Below, one piece after another: positions 16,822 through 24,990 of a DNA stretch of 46,587 bases; the first letter of the stretch is position 1; each line of letters starts with the position of its first letter. The stretch comes from an uncultured Eubacteriales bacterium. GTDB lineage: Bacteria; Bacillota; Clostridia; Oscillospirales; Oscillospiraceae. Location: the NCBI GenBank assembly GCA_900547315.1, contig URGI01000003.1, forward strand, positions 1 to 46,587. Direction: 5' to 3'. Below the pieces are notes generated by a model. It did not search any database, was not told the DNA's origin, and saw only the letters and a program-made list of their open reading frames with translations. The translations under genes were made by a program, and so were the position numbers.

Positions 16822-17751
16822 TTAGATCTTCTCGTTTATCCAGTCGAGAATGTCTTTATACACGTCTGCGCGGTTTATCTCGTTGAGCAGCTCATGACGG
16901 CCGGCGGGGTAGAGCCGCATCTTCACGTCATGCAGACCGGCCTTGCAGAAGGCGTTGTACGCACGCGTGACGCCCTTGCCGTTCTCGCCGACAGGATCGG
17001 CGTCGCCGGACATGAAGTATACCGGCGTCTCCTTGCTCATCTTGTCGATGTTCGCCTGGTTGGTGACGAATTTTATGCCGCTCATCATATCGCGGAACAG
17101 GCTGACCGTCGGCACAAAGCCGCAGAGAGGATCGGCGATATATTTGTCAACATTCTCCGTGTCGCGGCTGAGCCAGTCAAAATCGGTGCGCGGGTTGGCA
17201 TAGCCCTTGTTGTATGAGCCGAAGGCGACGCTGTTGAGCGTGTCGCCGATCTTGTGCGCCCCGTAGAGCTTGACCGCGGCGCTTGCCATCGCAAGCCCGC
17301 CAAGCACCATCGGCAGCGGCTGATGCCCCGTGCCGCTGATTATCACGGCGTCCGGCTTCTCCGGATGGCGGATGATATAGGTGCGCACAAGGAAGCTGCC
17401 CATGCTGTGCCCGAAGAAAATATATGGCAGGTCGGGGTACTTCTCGTGCATGATGTCGTGCAGCCGGTCGATATCCCAGACGACATAGTCCCAGCCGTCG
17501 CTCTCGGCGAAGAAGCCCTGCTCGCCGCCGTTGTCGATGGACTTGCCGTGGCCAAGGTGATCGTCGCCGACGACGATGAAGCCGTTATCGGCGAGAAAAC
17601 GGGCAAAATCGTCATAGCGCTCGATATGCTCGGCGATGCCGTGCTCTATCTGCACGATGCCGCGCGGCTCGCCTTCCGGCAACCACTGGCGGACGTAGAT
17701 GCGGTTTTTTCCGGTGCTGGAGTCGAAATAAAAATCCGAAAAATTCGCCAT
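16822..17751 (-). CDS. alpha/beta hydrolase, monoacylglycerol lipase-like
   Basis: The 309-residue protein belongs to the serine aminopeptidase S33/Hydrolase_4 group, close to lysophospholipases and monoacylglycerol lipases. The oxyanion region is 'EHGIAEHIERY' and the nucleophile elbow is 'GHSMG' (114-118, Ser116). The probable acid is in 'SGDADPVGE' and the catalytic His in 'AGRHELLNE'. No signal peptide is present, so it is cytoplasmic. The ATG follows GGAGG. It is monocistronic with its own strong promoter and terminator. The natural substrate is not deducible. Confidence 0.88.
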   Translation of the reverse strand: MANFSDFYFDSSTGKNRIYVRQWLPEGEPRGIVQIEHGIAEHIERYDDFARFLADNGFIVVGDDHLGHGKSIDNGGEQGFFAESDGWDYVVWDIDRLHDIMHEKYPDLPYIFFGHSMGSFLVRTYIIRHPEKPDAVIISGTGHQPLPMVLGGLAMASAAVKLYGAHKIGDTLNSVAFGSYNKGYANPRTDFDWLSRDTENVDKYIADPLCGFVPTVSLFRDMMSGIKFVTNQANIDKMSKETPVYFMSGDADPVGENGKGVTRAYNAFCKAGLHDVKMRLYPAGRHELLNEINRADVYKDILDWINEKI

Positions 17752-17786
17752 GGAAAAATACCTCCGTTTATGTTATCATGTAATAA

Positions 17787-17815
17787 ATTATAAGGTCACA
17801 GCAAAAATAAGTCAA
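17787..17815 (-). promoter_or_regulatory. strong sigma-A promoter for the hydrolase gene
   Basis: On the minus strand TTGACT (17815-17810) and a consensus TATAAT (17792-17787) are separated by exactly 17 bp, about 35 bp before the start codon. Confidence 0.85.
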
Positions 17816-17831
17816 CAGAAAAGAGACGACT

Positions 17832-18413
17832 ATGGAATACGTATTGGTAGTTAAAACCGAGAAATTGTCGCAATTTATCTCCGGCCGTACCGGCCTTATC
17901 ACGGAGTCGAACGCCGAGATGCTGGACATTATCCGCGCAGAGCATGAGTTCATCCCGCGTACTGATGCAGAGAATGACCCAGGCTACAAGCAGATAATCC
18001 CGTATGTGGTGCTGCGCCGCGGGGACGAGATATTCATGACGCGCCGCCTCAAAAAAGGCGGGGAAGCGCGGCTGCACGGGCTTATGTCCATCGGCGTAGG
18101 CGGGCATATAAACCCCGTGGACGACGTTGACCGCGAGAACGTCCTGCTGCGCGGACTTGAGCGTGAGCTTGACGAGGAGGTCGAGATCGAGCACCGCGGC
18201 GGGCTGCACCCCGTCGGCTTTATCAACGACGACACCAACGGCGTCGGCAGCGTACATCTCGGCCTGTGCTACACGCTGCCCGTCGAGGGCGAGGTGCGCG
18301 TCCGCGAGACGGAGAAGCTCGAGGGCGGCTGGACGACGGCGGCGGAGCTGCGCGGGAACTGGGATATGCTCGAAACATGGACGCAGATCGCACTCAACGG
18401 CATCGAGAATTAA
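17832..18413 (+). CDS. Nudix hydrolase-like protein
   Basis: The 193-residue protein has a Nudix-type core: 'GVGGHINPVDD' (88-98) followed by 'LLRGLERELDEEVEI' (105-119), where Arg111, Glu112, Glu115 and Glu116 form the REx2EE part of the Nudix box. The box has a few extra residues between its Gly-rich and Glu-rich parts. These enzymes cleave nucleoside diphosphates linked to another group; the substrate here is unknown. It is divergent from the hydrolase gene. The ribosome-binding site (AAGAGA) is weak and I see no clear promoter of its own. Confidence 0.78.
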   Translation: MEYVLVVKTEKLSQFISGRTGLITESNAEMLDIIRAEHEFIPRTDAENDPGYKQIIPYVVLRRGDEIFMTRRLKKGGEARLHGLMSIGVGGHINPVDDVDRENVLLRGLERELDEEVEIEHRGGLHPVGFINDDTNGVGSVHLGLCYTLPVEGEVRVRETEKLEGGWTTAAELRGNWDMLETWTQIALNGIEN

Positions 18414-18432
18414 GAATGACCAAGGCGAGGCA

Positions 18433-18461
18433 TTGACGGTGTCTGCGCAAAGTGTTATTCT
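18433..18461 (+). promoter_or_regulatory. promoter for the flavodoxin/ferredoxin gene
   Basis: TTGACG (18433-18438), a 17-bp spacer and TATTCT (18456-18461) precede the gene at 18499. The A/T-rich DNA after it also contains TATAAT near 18474, but without a well-placed -35. Confidence 0.55.
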
Positions 18462-18498
18462 TGAAACATAATTATAATAATTATAAGGGGTACAGAGT

Positions 18499-19236
18499 AT
18501 GAAACCTATCGTTCTTTACTTCAGCGCGACCGGCGGGACCGAGCATATCGCAAAGCTCATCGCTTCCGAGCTAAAGGCCGAGACGGCGGACATCACCGTG
18601 TTCGATTTCGACATGAGCTTTGACTCGGATATGCTGGTTTTCATCTGCTTTCCGGTTTACGGCGGCCGCATCCCTGCTCCCATGTATCGCCGCATGAAGG
18701 ATGTCCGCGGCGACAATACGCCCGTCGTGCCCGTGGCGGTATACGGCAACCGCGCCGTTGAGGATGCGCTTCAGGAAATGGCAGACCTCTGCAAAAAGAA
18801 CGGCTTCCGCGTTGTCGGCGGGGCGGAGATGGTCGCGCCGCATTCACTTGATCGCCGCTTCGGCGCAGGCCGTCCCGACGAGAAGGATGTTGCCCAGCTT
18901 AAGAGCTTCCTCACCTCGCTCATGTCGCGCGAGAACCTGCGCGACGTGCCGATGCCCGGCAGTCACGACTATAAGCCGTACAAGGGTCTGCCGCTCTATC
19001 CCAGCTCCGGGATACACTGCTCTGGCTGCGGCACATGTTCTGCCGAATGTCCCGCTGGGGCGATAGATCAGGGCGATCCCAGAAAGCCCGACAAGACCAA
19101 GTGCATAAGCTGTATGCGCTGCATCACCGTATGTCCCTTCGGCGCGCGCAGTGTCCCGAAGGCGGCACAGCTTGCGGTGTCGGCGGCGCTGCTGAAGATG
19201 TGCGCGGGCAGAAAGTCTCCCAGCTTCTATCTCTGA
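18499..19236 (+). CDS. EFR1-type protein: flavodoxin-like plus two [4Fe-4S] clusters
   Basis: The 245-residue protein has an N-terminal flavodoxin-like fold with the phosphate-binding loop 'YFSATGGTEHIAKLIASEL' (7-25) for FMN. Its C-terminal bacterial ferredoxin domain carries two clusters: Cys174/177/180/184 and Cys202/205/208/212. This EFR1 (flavodoxin-ferredoxin fusion) family is common in strict anaerobes and moves electrons between unknown partners. AAGGGG precedes the ATG. nagA follows after 42 bp on the same strand, but no functional link is evident. Confidence 0.88.
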   Translation: MKPIVLYFSATGGTEHIAKLIASELKAETADITVFDFDMSFDSDMLVFICFPVYGGRIPAPMYRRMKDVRGDNTPVVPVAVYGNRAVEDALQEMADLCKKNGFRVVGGAEMVAPHSLDRRFGAGRPDEKDVAQLKSFLTSLMSRENLRDVPMPGSHDYKPYKGLPLYPSSGIHCSGCGTCSAECPAGAIDQGDPRKPDKTKCISCMRCITVCPFGARSVPKAAQLAVSAALLKMCAGRKSPSFYL

Positions 19237-19278
19237 GCTGATACATATTTCCGGCTGTATGCCATGGAGGGCTGATCC

Positions 19279-20388
19279 ATGAAGATAAGCAATGCGAGGG
19301 TTTACAGAAACGGGCGCTTTGAGCGTTCTTCCGTCGAGTTTTCCGATAAGATAAGCGCCTTTGACGTTGAGGGCGGCGTTGACGCGCACGGCGCATACCT
19401 CGTCCCCGGCTTCATCGACATCCACACGCACGGCGCAATCGGCTACGACGCGAGCGACTGCCGCGCCGACGAGATACCCGCACTCGCGGGCTACTACGCC
19501 GCGCACGGCGTGACCTCATTCTGCTTCACGACTATGACCATAGGTGAGGACGCGCTGGCGCAGGCGATGCGCAATATCCGCGGTTATGAGCGGCAGGGCG
19601 CGCAGGCAAAGTGCGCGGGCGTGCATCTTGAGGGGCCGTTCGTGTCGTATAAAAAGCGTGGCGCGCAGAAGGCGGAAAACATCCGCATGCCTGATCTTGA
19701 TCTGTTTTACCGTATGAGCGAGCTGAGCGGAGGAAAGCTAAAGATAATCACCATGGCACCTGAGCTTGACGGCGCGGTGGAGTTTATCCGCGAGGCGTCG
19801 AAGGTGTGCGCCGTATCCCTCGGCCATACCACTGCGGATTACGCCACGGCAATGGCCGGATTCGAGGCGGGCGCGACGCAGGCGACGCATCTCTTCAACG
19901 CCATGCAGCCGCTGCACCACCGTGAGCCGGGGCTTATCGGCGCGGCACTCACGGCGGGAGCAGAGGTCGAGCTTATCTGCGACGGGCTGCATATCCACCC
20001 CGCAGTGATAAACGCCGTGTACCGCATGTTCGGCAAAAAGATGATAATAATCAGCGATTCTCTGCGCTGCGCCGGACTTTGTGACGGCAATTATGATCTC
20101 GCGGGACAGCCGATAGTTGTCAAAAACGGCCGCGCGACGCTGCTCGACGGTACGCTCGCCGGTTCTTCCAGCAATCTTCTTCAGGAACTGAAAAACGTTG
20201 TATCCTATGGAATCCCTCTTGAGGATGCAGTTTATGCCATGACGGAAGCTCCGGCAAAGGCGATAAACAGCTTCGGAGAGATCGGCTCACTCGAAGCCGG
20301 CAAGTGTGCCGATATGCTGCTGCTGGACGAGGAGCTGAACCTCAAGGCGACATTCATTGACGGCGAGCTTGTAAACGGCAGCCTGTAA
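19279..20388 (+). CDS. nagA: N-acetylglucosamine-6-phosphate deacetylase
   Basis: The 369-residue amidohydrolase removes the acetyl group from GlcNAc-6-phosphate in amino-sugar and cell-wall recycling. Motifs are 'GFIDIHTHG' (His49, His51), the metal-binding Glu in 'GVHLEGPF', His in 'SLGHTTADY', the substrate-binding 'THLFNAMQPLHHREPG', and the catalytic Asp in 'IISDSLRCAG'. GGAGGG precedes the ATG. nagB and a GlcNAc transporter, frequent partners, are not adjacent. A terminator follows. Confidence 0.93.
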   Translation: MKISNARVYRNGRFERSSVEFSDKISAFDVEGGVDAHGAYLVPGFIDIHTHGAIGYDASDCRADEIPALAGYYAAHGVTSFCFTTMTIGEDALAQAMRNIRGYERQGAQAKCAGVHLEGPFVSYKKRGAQKAENIRMPDLDLFYRMSELSGGKLKIITMAPELDGAVEFIREASKVCAVSLGHTTADYATAMAGFEAGATQATHLFNAMQPLHHREPGLIGAALTAGAEVELICDGLHIHPAVINAVYRMFGKKMIIISDSLRCAGLCDGNYDLAGQPIVVKNGRATLLDGTLAGSSSNLLQELKNVVSYGIPLEDAVYAMTEAPAKAINSFGEIGSLEAGKCADMLLLDEELNLKATFIDGELVNGSL

Positions 20389-20403
20389 AAATTCAATATG
20401 CTC

Positions 20404-20437
20404 AAGCGGACGGCAGCTTTGCCGCCCGCTTATTTAT
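20404..20437 (+). terminator. terminator after nagA
   Basis: A 12-position stem with one mismatch (20404-20415 with 20420-20431) and a 4-nt loop is followed by the T-rich ATTTATT. It lies 15 bp after the nagA stop. Confidence 0.75.
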
Positions 20438-20466
20438 TGCGCATATATTAAAAAATGTCCGCCGCC

Positions 20467-20495
20467 TTGTCAATTCGTGAAATATGTTGTATAAT
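20467..20495 (+). promoter_or_regulatory. sigma-A promoter for the sirtuin/tmk unit
   Basis: TTGTCA (20467-20472), a 17-bp spacer and consensus TATAAT (20490-20495) lie 62 bp before the sirtuin start. Confidence 0.8.
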
Positions 20496-20557
20496 ATCTC
20501 CGTTTAGTATCTGCCCTTGTTAACCGGTACTACCGGCGTTGAATGGAGGCTTGGCCT

Positions 20558-21274
20558 ATGGACGCTAAGATTGACCAGCTTAAAAAATGGGTCGCGGAGA
20601 GCGACAATATCGTGTTTTTCGGCGGCGCAGGAGTCAGCACCGAGAGCGGGATACCGGATTTCCGCAGCGTTGACGGCCTGTATAATCAGCAGTGGAAGTA
20701 CCCGCCGGAGACGATTTTGAGCCACAGCTTCTTTGAGCGCTATCCCGAGGAGTATTACCGGTTCCATCGGGCAAAGCTCGTTATCGACGGCGTGAAGCCC
20801 AATCGTGCGCATCTGCGCCTTGCGGAGCTGGAGCGCGAGGGCAAGCTGCGCGCCGTTATAACGCAGAATATCGACGGACTACATCAGGCGGCCGGCAGCA
20901 AAAACGTGCTGGAGCTGCACGGCAGCATCCTGCGCGCCTATTGCTCGCGCTGCCGTATGCCGTATCCGGCGGATAAGATGAACCACGGCGAGGGCGTCCC
21001 GCGCTGCAAGTGCGGCGGCGTCATAAGGCCGGACATCGTGCTGTACGAGGAGCAGCTTGACGAGGACGTGCTGGCAAAATCCGTGCACTATCTGCGCAAC
21101 GCCGACGTGCTCATCGTCGGCGGCACGTCGCTGAACGTGTATCCGGCGGCGGGACTCATCAACTATTACCGGGGAAATAAGCTTGTTCTTGTGAACCTGA
21201 GCGAAACCCCGTATGACAGCTGCGCGGATCTGATAATACATGAAAAAATTGGAGAGGTTTTCAGCCGGATATAA
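20558..21274 (+). CDS. cobB: NAD-dependent protein deacylase, sirtuin (Sir2/CobB)
   Basis: The 238-residue enzyme removes acyl groups from lysines using NAD+. The NAD-binding motif 'GAGVSTESGIPDFRS' is at 23-37, 'TQNIDGLH' at 102-109 and the catalytic His121 in 'LELHGS'. The structural zinc ligands are Cys129, Cys132, Cys150 and Cys152. 'GGTSLNVYPAA' is the late NAD contact. ATG 20558 is preferred because GGAGG (20545-20549) precedes it at 8 nt; the upstream ATG 20543 overlaps that site. No acetyltransferase partner is adjacent. Confidence 0.93.
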   Translation: MDAKIDQLKKWVAESDNIVFFGGAGVSTESGIPDFRSVDGLYNQQWKYPPETILSHSFFERYPEEYYRFHRAKLVIDGVKPNRAHLRLAELEREGKLRAVITQNIDGLHQAAGSKNVLELHGSILRAYCSRCRMPYPADKMNHGEGVPRCKCGGVIRPDIVLYEEQLDEDVLAKSVHYLRNADVLIVGGTSLNVYPAAGLINYYRGNKLVLVNLSETPYDSCADLIIHEKIGEVFSRI

Positions 21275-21300
21275 AAGGAAAGCCTCTACCGGAGGAAGTT

Positions 21301-21969
21301 ATGGCAAAAGGTAAGCTGATAGTTTTCGAGGGCATAGACGGCAGCGGGAAATCGTGCCAGTACAGGCACATATGCCAGCGTCTTGAAAACGACGGAATTG
21401 ACTATAATCATATTGTGTTTCCCCGTTACGACAAGGAGAGCAGCGCGCTGATACGCATGTATCTCGGCGGCAGCTTCGGCAGTCATCCAGAGGATGTGAA
21501 TGCCTATACCGCGTCCACCTTTTACGCGGTCGACCGCTTCGCGTCTTACCGCGAGGCGTGGGGTGATATATATAACGCGGGCGGACTTATCATCTCCGAC
21601 CGCTATACGACCTCAAACGCCGTCCATCAGGGCTGCAAGCTCAGTGATGAGGAGCTGCCGGCGTTTTTCGGCTGGCTCTACGACCTTGAATATGTAAAAA
21701 TGGGTCTGCCGCAGCCTGATCTTGTCATATACCTTGACGTCGATATTGATACCTCGCTTGCGCGTATGAAGCGCCGTCAGGATAAGACGCACACCACGGC
21801 CGACATCCATGAGAAGGACGTTGAATATCTGCGGCGCTGCCTGCATACGGCGGACATGGCCGCGGATTACTACGGCTGGACGCGAATTCCGTTTACGAAA
21901 AACGGAGTTGAGCGCGAGGTCGAGGAAAAAAACGACGAGATATACGAGCTGATCCGGAAACATATTTAA
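21301..21969 (+). CDS. tmk: thymidylate kinase
   Basis: The 222-residue P-loop kinase ('FEGIDGSGKS', residues 9-18) phosphorylates dTMP to dTDP. 'FPRYDKESSALIRMYLGG' and 'ISDRYTTSNAVHQG' are dTMP-binding and DR(Y/W) motifs, and the LID-like region contains 'ARMKRRQDKT'. It is somewhat divergent from Bacillus Tmk and belongs to the variant common in Clostridia; another deoxynucleotide kinase specificity is possible. It lies 26 bp after the sirtuin gene with GGAGGAAG as ribosome-binding site. holB does not follow it here, unlike in Bacillus. Confidence 0.87.
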   Translation: MAKGKLIVFEGIDGSGKSCQYRHICQRLENDGIDYNHIVFPRYDKESSALIRMYLGGSFGSHPEDVNAYTASTFYAVDRFASYREAWGDIYNAGGLIISDRYTTSNAVHQGCKLSDEELPAFFGWLYDLEYVKMGLPQPDLVIYLDVDIDTSLARMKRRQDKTHTTADIHEKDVEYLRRCLHTADMAADYYGWTRIPFTKNGVEREVEEKNDEIYELIRKHI

Positions 21970-21982
21970 GCTCTACTGCGTC

Positions 21983-22009
21983 AAAAAAGGGACTCCTTTC
22001 GGAGCCCCC
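21983..22009 (-). terminator. terminator of the Cys-rich peptide gene
   Basis: On the minus strand an 8-9-bp GC-rich stem with one G-U pair and a GAAA tetraloop is followed by six T (plus-strand 21983-22009). It lies 16 bp beyond the stop of the 22026-22169 gene and also faces the end of tmk. Confidence 0.8.
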
Positions 22010-22025
22010 GGTGATTGCAGATAAC

Positions 22026-22169
22026 TCAGCAGCCGCAGCCGTTGTTGTTATTGCAGCCGCATCCGCAGCTGTTGTCACAGCCGCAGCCGCAGCCGCCCCA
22101 GCCGAAGAGAATGATGAGGATAATGATTATCCACAGAATGCTATTGTTGTTGCAGCCGTTGCAGAACAT
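22026..22169 (-). CDS. 47-residue Cys/Asn-rich membrane peptide
   Basis: The peptide has three parts: a short 'MFCNGCNNNS' head, one hydrophobic helix (residues 11-22, 'ILWIIIILIILF') and a Gly/Cys/Asn tail with alternating Cys. It has ten Cys in 47 residues (3, 6, 27, 29, 31, 35, 37, 39, 45, 47). ATG (22169-22167) follows AAAGGA at a suitable distance, and a terminator lies just after the stop, so it reads as a free-standing gene. A longer in-frame extension to 22355 lacks conserved-looking features. The form resembles small spore-associated or metal-binding membrane peptides (YjcZ-like in outline), but I do not recognise a named family. Confidence 0.65.
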   Translation of the reverse strand: MFCNGCNNNSILWIIIILIILFGWGGCGCGCDNSCGCGCNNNNGCGC

Positions 22170-22203
22170 ATATATATTCCTTTCCCCGTGCCGGAACTTT
22201 GCC

Positions 22204-22230
22204 TGTGCCGCAGGCACGGTGCGCGGCACA
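22204..22230. other. stem-loop upstream of the Cys-rich peptide gene
   Basis: An 8-bp inverted repeat (22204-22211 with 22223-22230) with an 11-nt loop lies 35 bp upstream of the minus-strand start, within the 185-bp gap (22170-22354) before mltG. No convincing sigma-A promoter for the peptide is visible there, which would fit use of another sigma factor. Confidence 0.4.
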
Positions 22231-22354
22231 GCAGACAGATCCTGATAAAACCGCGAGCAGTTTTCTGCATCGCTCATGCCATAATATGCAGCCCAGCAGG
22301 CTGGTGCTACGACGAATTGCGCGCCATGCCGATACCCATATGAGGAGGAAAACA

Positions 22355-23734
22355 ATGCCGGACGATATTGAAAAAATAAATGAGATATTCCGCATTCACG
22401 ATGAGAATGCTAAGAAGAAAACCGGACAGACGGGTCGAACCGGCGCACAGCCGGCGGCAAAGCCGCAGGAGCACCCGCAGGAACCCGCCGCAAAGGATGC
22501 GAAGGACAGATCCAGCCGCTTTTCCGCAGTTGACAATTTCTTCATAGATAAAAACGGCGATGAGAACCACAACTACACCGGCGACGAGATGACAGAGCGG
22601 GATTACCGCCCCGTGCGCCAGAGCAGGGAATACCGCTCCGGCTGCCTCGGTGGAGTGATGTACTTCGTGTTCGTCACGGCGCTCAGCGTTGTTCTCGCAT
22701 GCTTTGCATGGATGGCGGCGAGCGATGCGCTCGCCCTGAATAAGGACAGCTTCACCGCGGTCGTGACGCTGCCGAGCAACATCTTCGAGATCGCCACGGT
22801 TGACGATCTGGACGAAAACGGCAACAAAATCGGGACAAAGCGTGTGTCTCAGGCGGACGTCAGCTACGTAGCGGACGCGCTGAAGGACGCAGGACTTATC
22901 GAATATAAGTGGCTGTTTGAGGCGTTCTGCAAGATATCCCATGCCGGTTCAAAGGTCGATCCCGGCAGCTACGAGCTGCGGTCGAGCTTCGACTACCGCG
23001 CGCTTATAAAAAATATGCAGTCCGGCTCCGGCTCCACGCTGACCACCACGGTCACGATACCGGAGGGCTTCTCGATGCACCAGATATTCCTCCGTCTTGA
23101 GGAGGAGGGCGTGTGCAGCTATAACGACCTCATGGAAGCCGCCGCGACCGCAACCTTTAACTATTCCTTCCTTGAGGGCGGCGAAGAGGGCAGTGCCTAC
23201 CGCCTTGAGGGCTTCCTCTTCCCAGATACCTATGAGTTCTATGTCGGCATGCAGGCGTCCAGCGCCATAAACAAGATGCTGGAGAACTTCTACTATAAGC
23301 AGACTGCCGAAATGCTCCAGCGCGCGCAGGATCTCGGAATGAGCATGCGCGACGTTGTCAACATCGCGTCGCTGATAGAGAAGGAGGCCGCGAACGATTC
23401 CGAACGCGCGCTCATCGCTTCCGTCATCTATAACCGTCTCAACGCCGGAATGCCGCTTGGTATCGACGCTTCGATACTGTACGCCTACCCCGACCATGAG
23501 GGTGCGCCGACGGCGGACATGCTGGCAGATCCCAGCCCGTACAACACCAGACTGAACACCGGCCTGCCGCCCACGCCGATCGCGAACCCCGGTATCGCGT
23601 CCGTCAACGCGGCGCTCTATCCGGAGAGCACCGGCTATTACTACTACGCTCTCGACACGGCGACCGGACAGCACCGCTTCTTCACCAATGCGGACGAGTT
23701 CAACGCCTTTGTTGCAACACAGAACTATGAATAA
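22355..23734 (+). CDS. mltG: endolytic murein transglycosylase MltG (YceG)
   Basis: The 459-residue membrane-anchored enzyme cuts nascent glycan strands and sets their length. A cytoplasmic, charged N-terminal part of about 95 residues precedes one transmembrane helix (about 100-122). The YceG domain follows, with catalytic Glu342 in 'ASLIEKEAANDSERALIASVIYNRL' (split: 'ASLIEKEA', 'VIYNRLNAGMPLGID') and the late 'NTGLPPTPIANPG'. AGGAGG (22343-22348) lies 6 nt before ATG 22355; an in-frame ATG at 22199 is far upstream without support. It overlaps the next gene by 8 nt. Confidence 0.93.
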   Translation: MPDDIEKINEIFRIHDENAKKKTGQTGRTGAQPAAKPQEHPQEPAAKDAKDRSSRFSAVDNFFIDKNGDENHNYTGDEMTERDYRPVRQSREYRSGCLGGVMYFVFVTALSVVLACFAWMAASDALALNKDSFTAVVTLPSNIFEIATVDDLDENGNKIGTKRVSQADVSYVADALKDAGLIEYKWLFEAFCKISHAGSKVDPGSYELRSSFDYRALIKNMQSGSGSTLTTTVTIPEGFSMHQIFLRLEEEGVCSYNDLMEAAATATFNYSFLEGGEEGSAYRLEGFLFPDTYEFYVGMQASSAINKMLENFYYKQTAEMLQRAQDLGMSMRDVVNIASLIEKEAANDSERALIASVIYNRLNAGMPLGIDASILYAYPDHEGAPTADMLADPSPYNTRLNTGLPPTPIANPGIASVNAALYPESTGYYYYALDTATGQHRFFTNADEFNAFVATQNYE

Positions 23735-24929
23735 GAAAACGGAACTTTTAGCTCCCGCCGGGGATATGGAGCGCCTTACAATGGCGCTCCATTACGGCGC
23801 GGACGCCGTGTATCTGGCGGGGACTCAATTCGGGATGCGCGCCTCGGCGGGCAACTTCAACGAGGAGCAGCTGCGCGAAGCGGTGCAGCTTGCGCATTCG
23901 ATGGGGCGGCGGGTATACGTGACCTGCAACACGCTCCCGCGCGAAGACGAGCTTGCCGCGCTCCCGAAGTATCTTGAATTTTTGCAGGACGTGGAGGCCG
24001 ACGCGTTGATAATAGCGGATATCGGGGTGCTGGAGCTTGCGAAGAAGCATGCGCCCAGGGTCGCAAAGCACATCAGCACGCAGTTCGGCGTCATCAACAG
24101 CGCGGCGGCTAATGCGCTGTACGCGCTCGGCGCGGACACGGTCGTCCTCGCGCGGGAGACTCCGCTGGAGGATATCAGGAAAATTCGCCGCAATACCCCG
24201 CCGGAGCTGCGGCTGGAGGCTTTCGTTCACGGTGCGATGTGCGTGTCGTTCTCGGGGCGCTGTCTGCTGTCAAACTACCTGACCGGACGTGACGCGAACC
24301 GCGGCCAGTGCGCCCAGCCCTGCCGCTGGAAGTATCATCTGGTCGAGGAAAAGCGCCCGGGCGAGTACTTCGAGATAAGCGAAGACGGCGGGACGCACAT
24401 AATGAACTCCCGCGATATGTGCATGATAGAGCATATACCGGAGCTTATCGACGCAGGGATTGACAGCTTCAAGATAGAGGGACGCATGAAATCGTCCTAC
24501 TACGCCGCCGTCGTCACGAACGCCTACCGCCACGCGATAGACGCCGCCGTCGCCGGTGCGCCGCTTGACCCGCTGTGGGTCGAAGAGGTGAACAAGGTCA
24601 GCCACCGGCCGTATACGACCGGCTTCTATTTCGGCGACCCGGGGCAGTATTACCATGACGCGACCTACTTTACGGATGCAGACGTTGCCGCCGTGGTCGA
24701 AGACTGCGATGCGGACGGGAACGCCGTGCTCTGCCAGCGGAATAAATTCTACCGCGGAGACGAGCTGGAGCTGCTCACGACGGATGACGCGCCCGTGAAA
24801 TTCACAGTAGAGCATATGTATAATTCCGAGGGCGAGGAGATAGACGATACACGCCACGCGATGATGGCGATACATATGCGCCTGCCGAGATACGCCGAGC
24901 GGTATTCTATAGTAAGAAAATGCCGGTAA
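23727..24929 (+). CDS. U32 family peptidase (TrhP/YrrO-like)
   Basis: The 400-residue protein begins 'KTELLAPAGDMERLTMAL..GADAVYLAG', the family N-terminus. It carries the U32 signature 'EAFVHGAMCVSFSGRCLLS' and the nearby 'GQCAQPC' cysteines. Relatives once called collagenase-like peptidases include TrhP/YrrN/YrrO, which take part in 5-hydroxylation of tRNA wobble uridine; that role is likely here but not shown. In Bacillus mltG (yrrL) is also close to yrrN-yrrO. ATG 23727 lies 8 nt inside mltG and has no clear ribosome-binding site, suggesting coupled translation. Confidence 0.87.
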   Translation: MNKKTELLAPAGDMERLTMALHYGADAVYLAGTQFGMRASAGNFNEEQLREAVQLAHSMGRRVYVTCNTLPREDELAALPKYLEFLQDVEADALIIADIGVLELAKKHAPRVAKHISTQFGVINSAAANALYALGADTVVLARETPLEDIRKIRRNTPPELRLEAFVHGAMCVSFSGRCLLSNYLTGRDANRGQCAQPCRWKYHLVEEKRPGEYFEISEDGGTHIMNSRDMCMIEHIPELIDAGIDSFKIEGRMKSSYYAAVVTNAYRHAIDAAVAGAPLDPLWVEEVNKVSHRPYTTGFYFGDPGQYYHDATYFTDADVAAVVEDCDADGNAVLCQRNKFYRGDELELLTTDDAPVKFTVEHMYNSEGEEIDDTRHAMMAIHMRLPRYAERYSIVRKCR

Positions 24930-24933
24930 TCTC

Positions 24934-24961
24934 TTGACAAAACCGCCGCTTGTGGTAATAT
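24934..24961 (+). promoter_or_regulatory. promoter for the T-box/alaS operon
   Basis: A consensus TTGACA (24934-24939) is followed after 16 bp by TAATAT (24956-24961), directly upstream of the T-box leader. Confidence 0.7.
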
Positions 24962-24990
24962 ATTCGTATTCATTTTATATCAGTTGGCTT

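Noticed and set aside
22026..22130. GCAGCC-type trinucleotide repeat on the plus strand as a microsatellite
   Set aside because: The repetition is explained by the Gly-Cys and Asn runs of the minus-strand Cys-rich peptide, and the units are imperfect.
22199..22354. Longer mltG start at ATG 22199
   Set aside because: No ribosome-binding site precedes it and the added residues are low in likeness to MltG, while AGGAGG lies 6 nt before ATG 22355.
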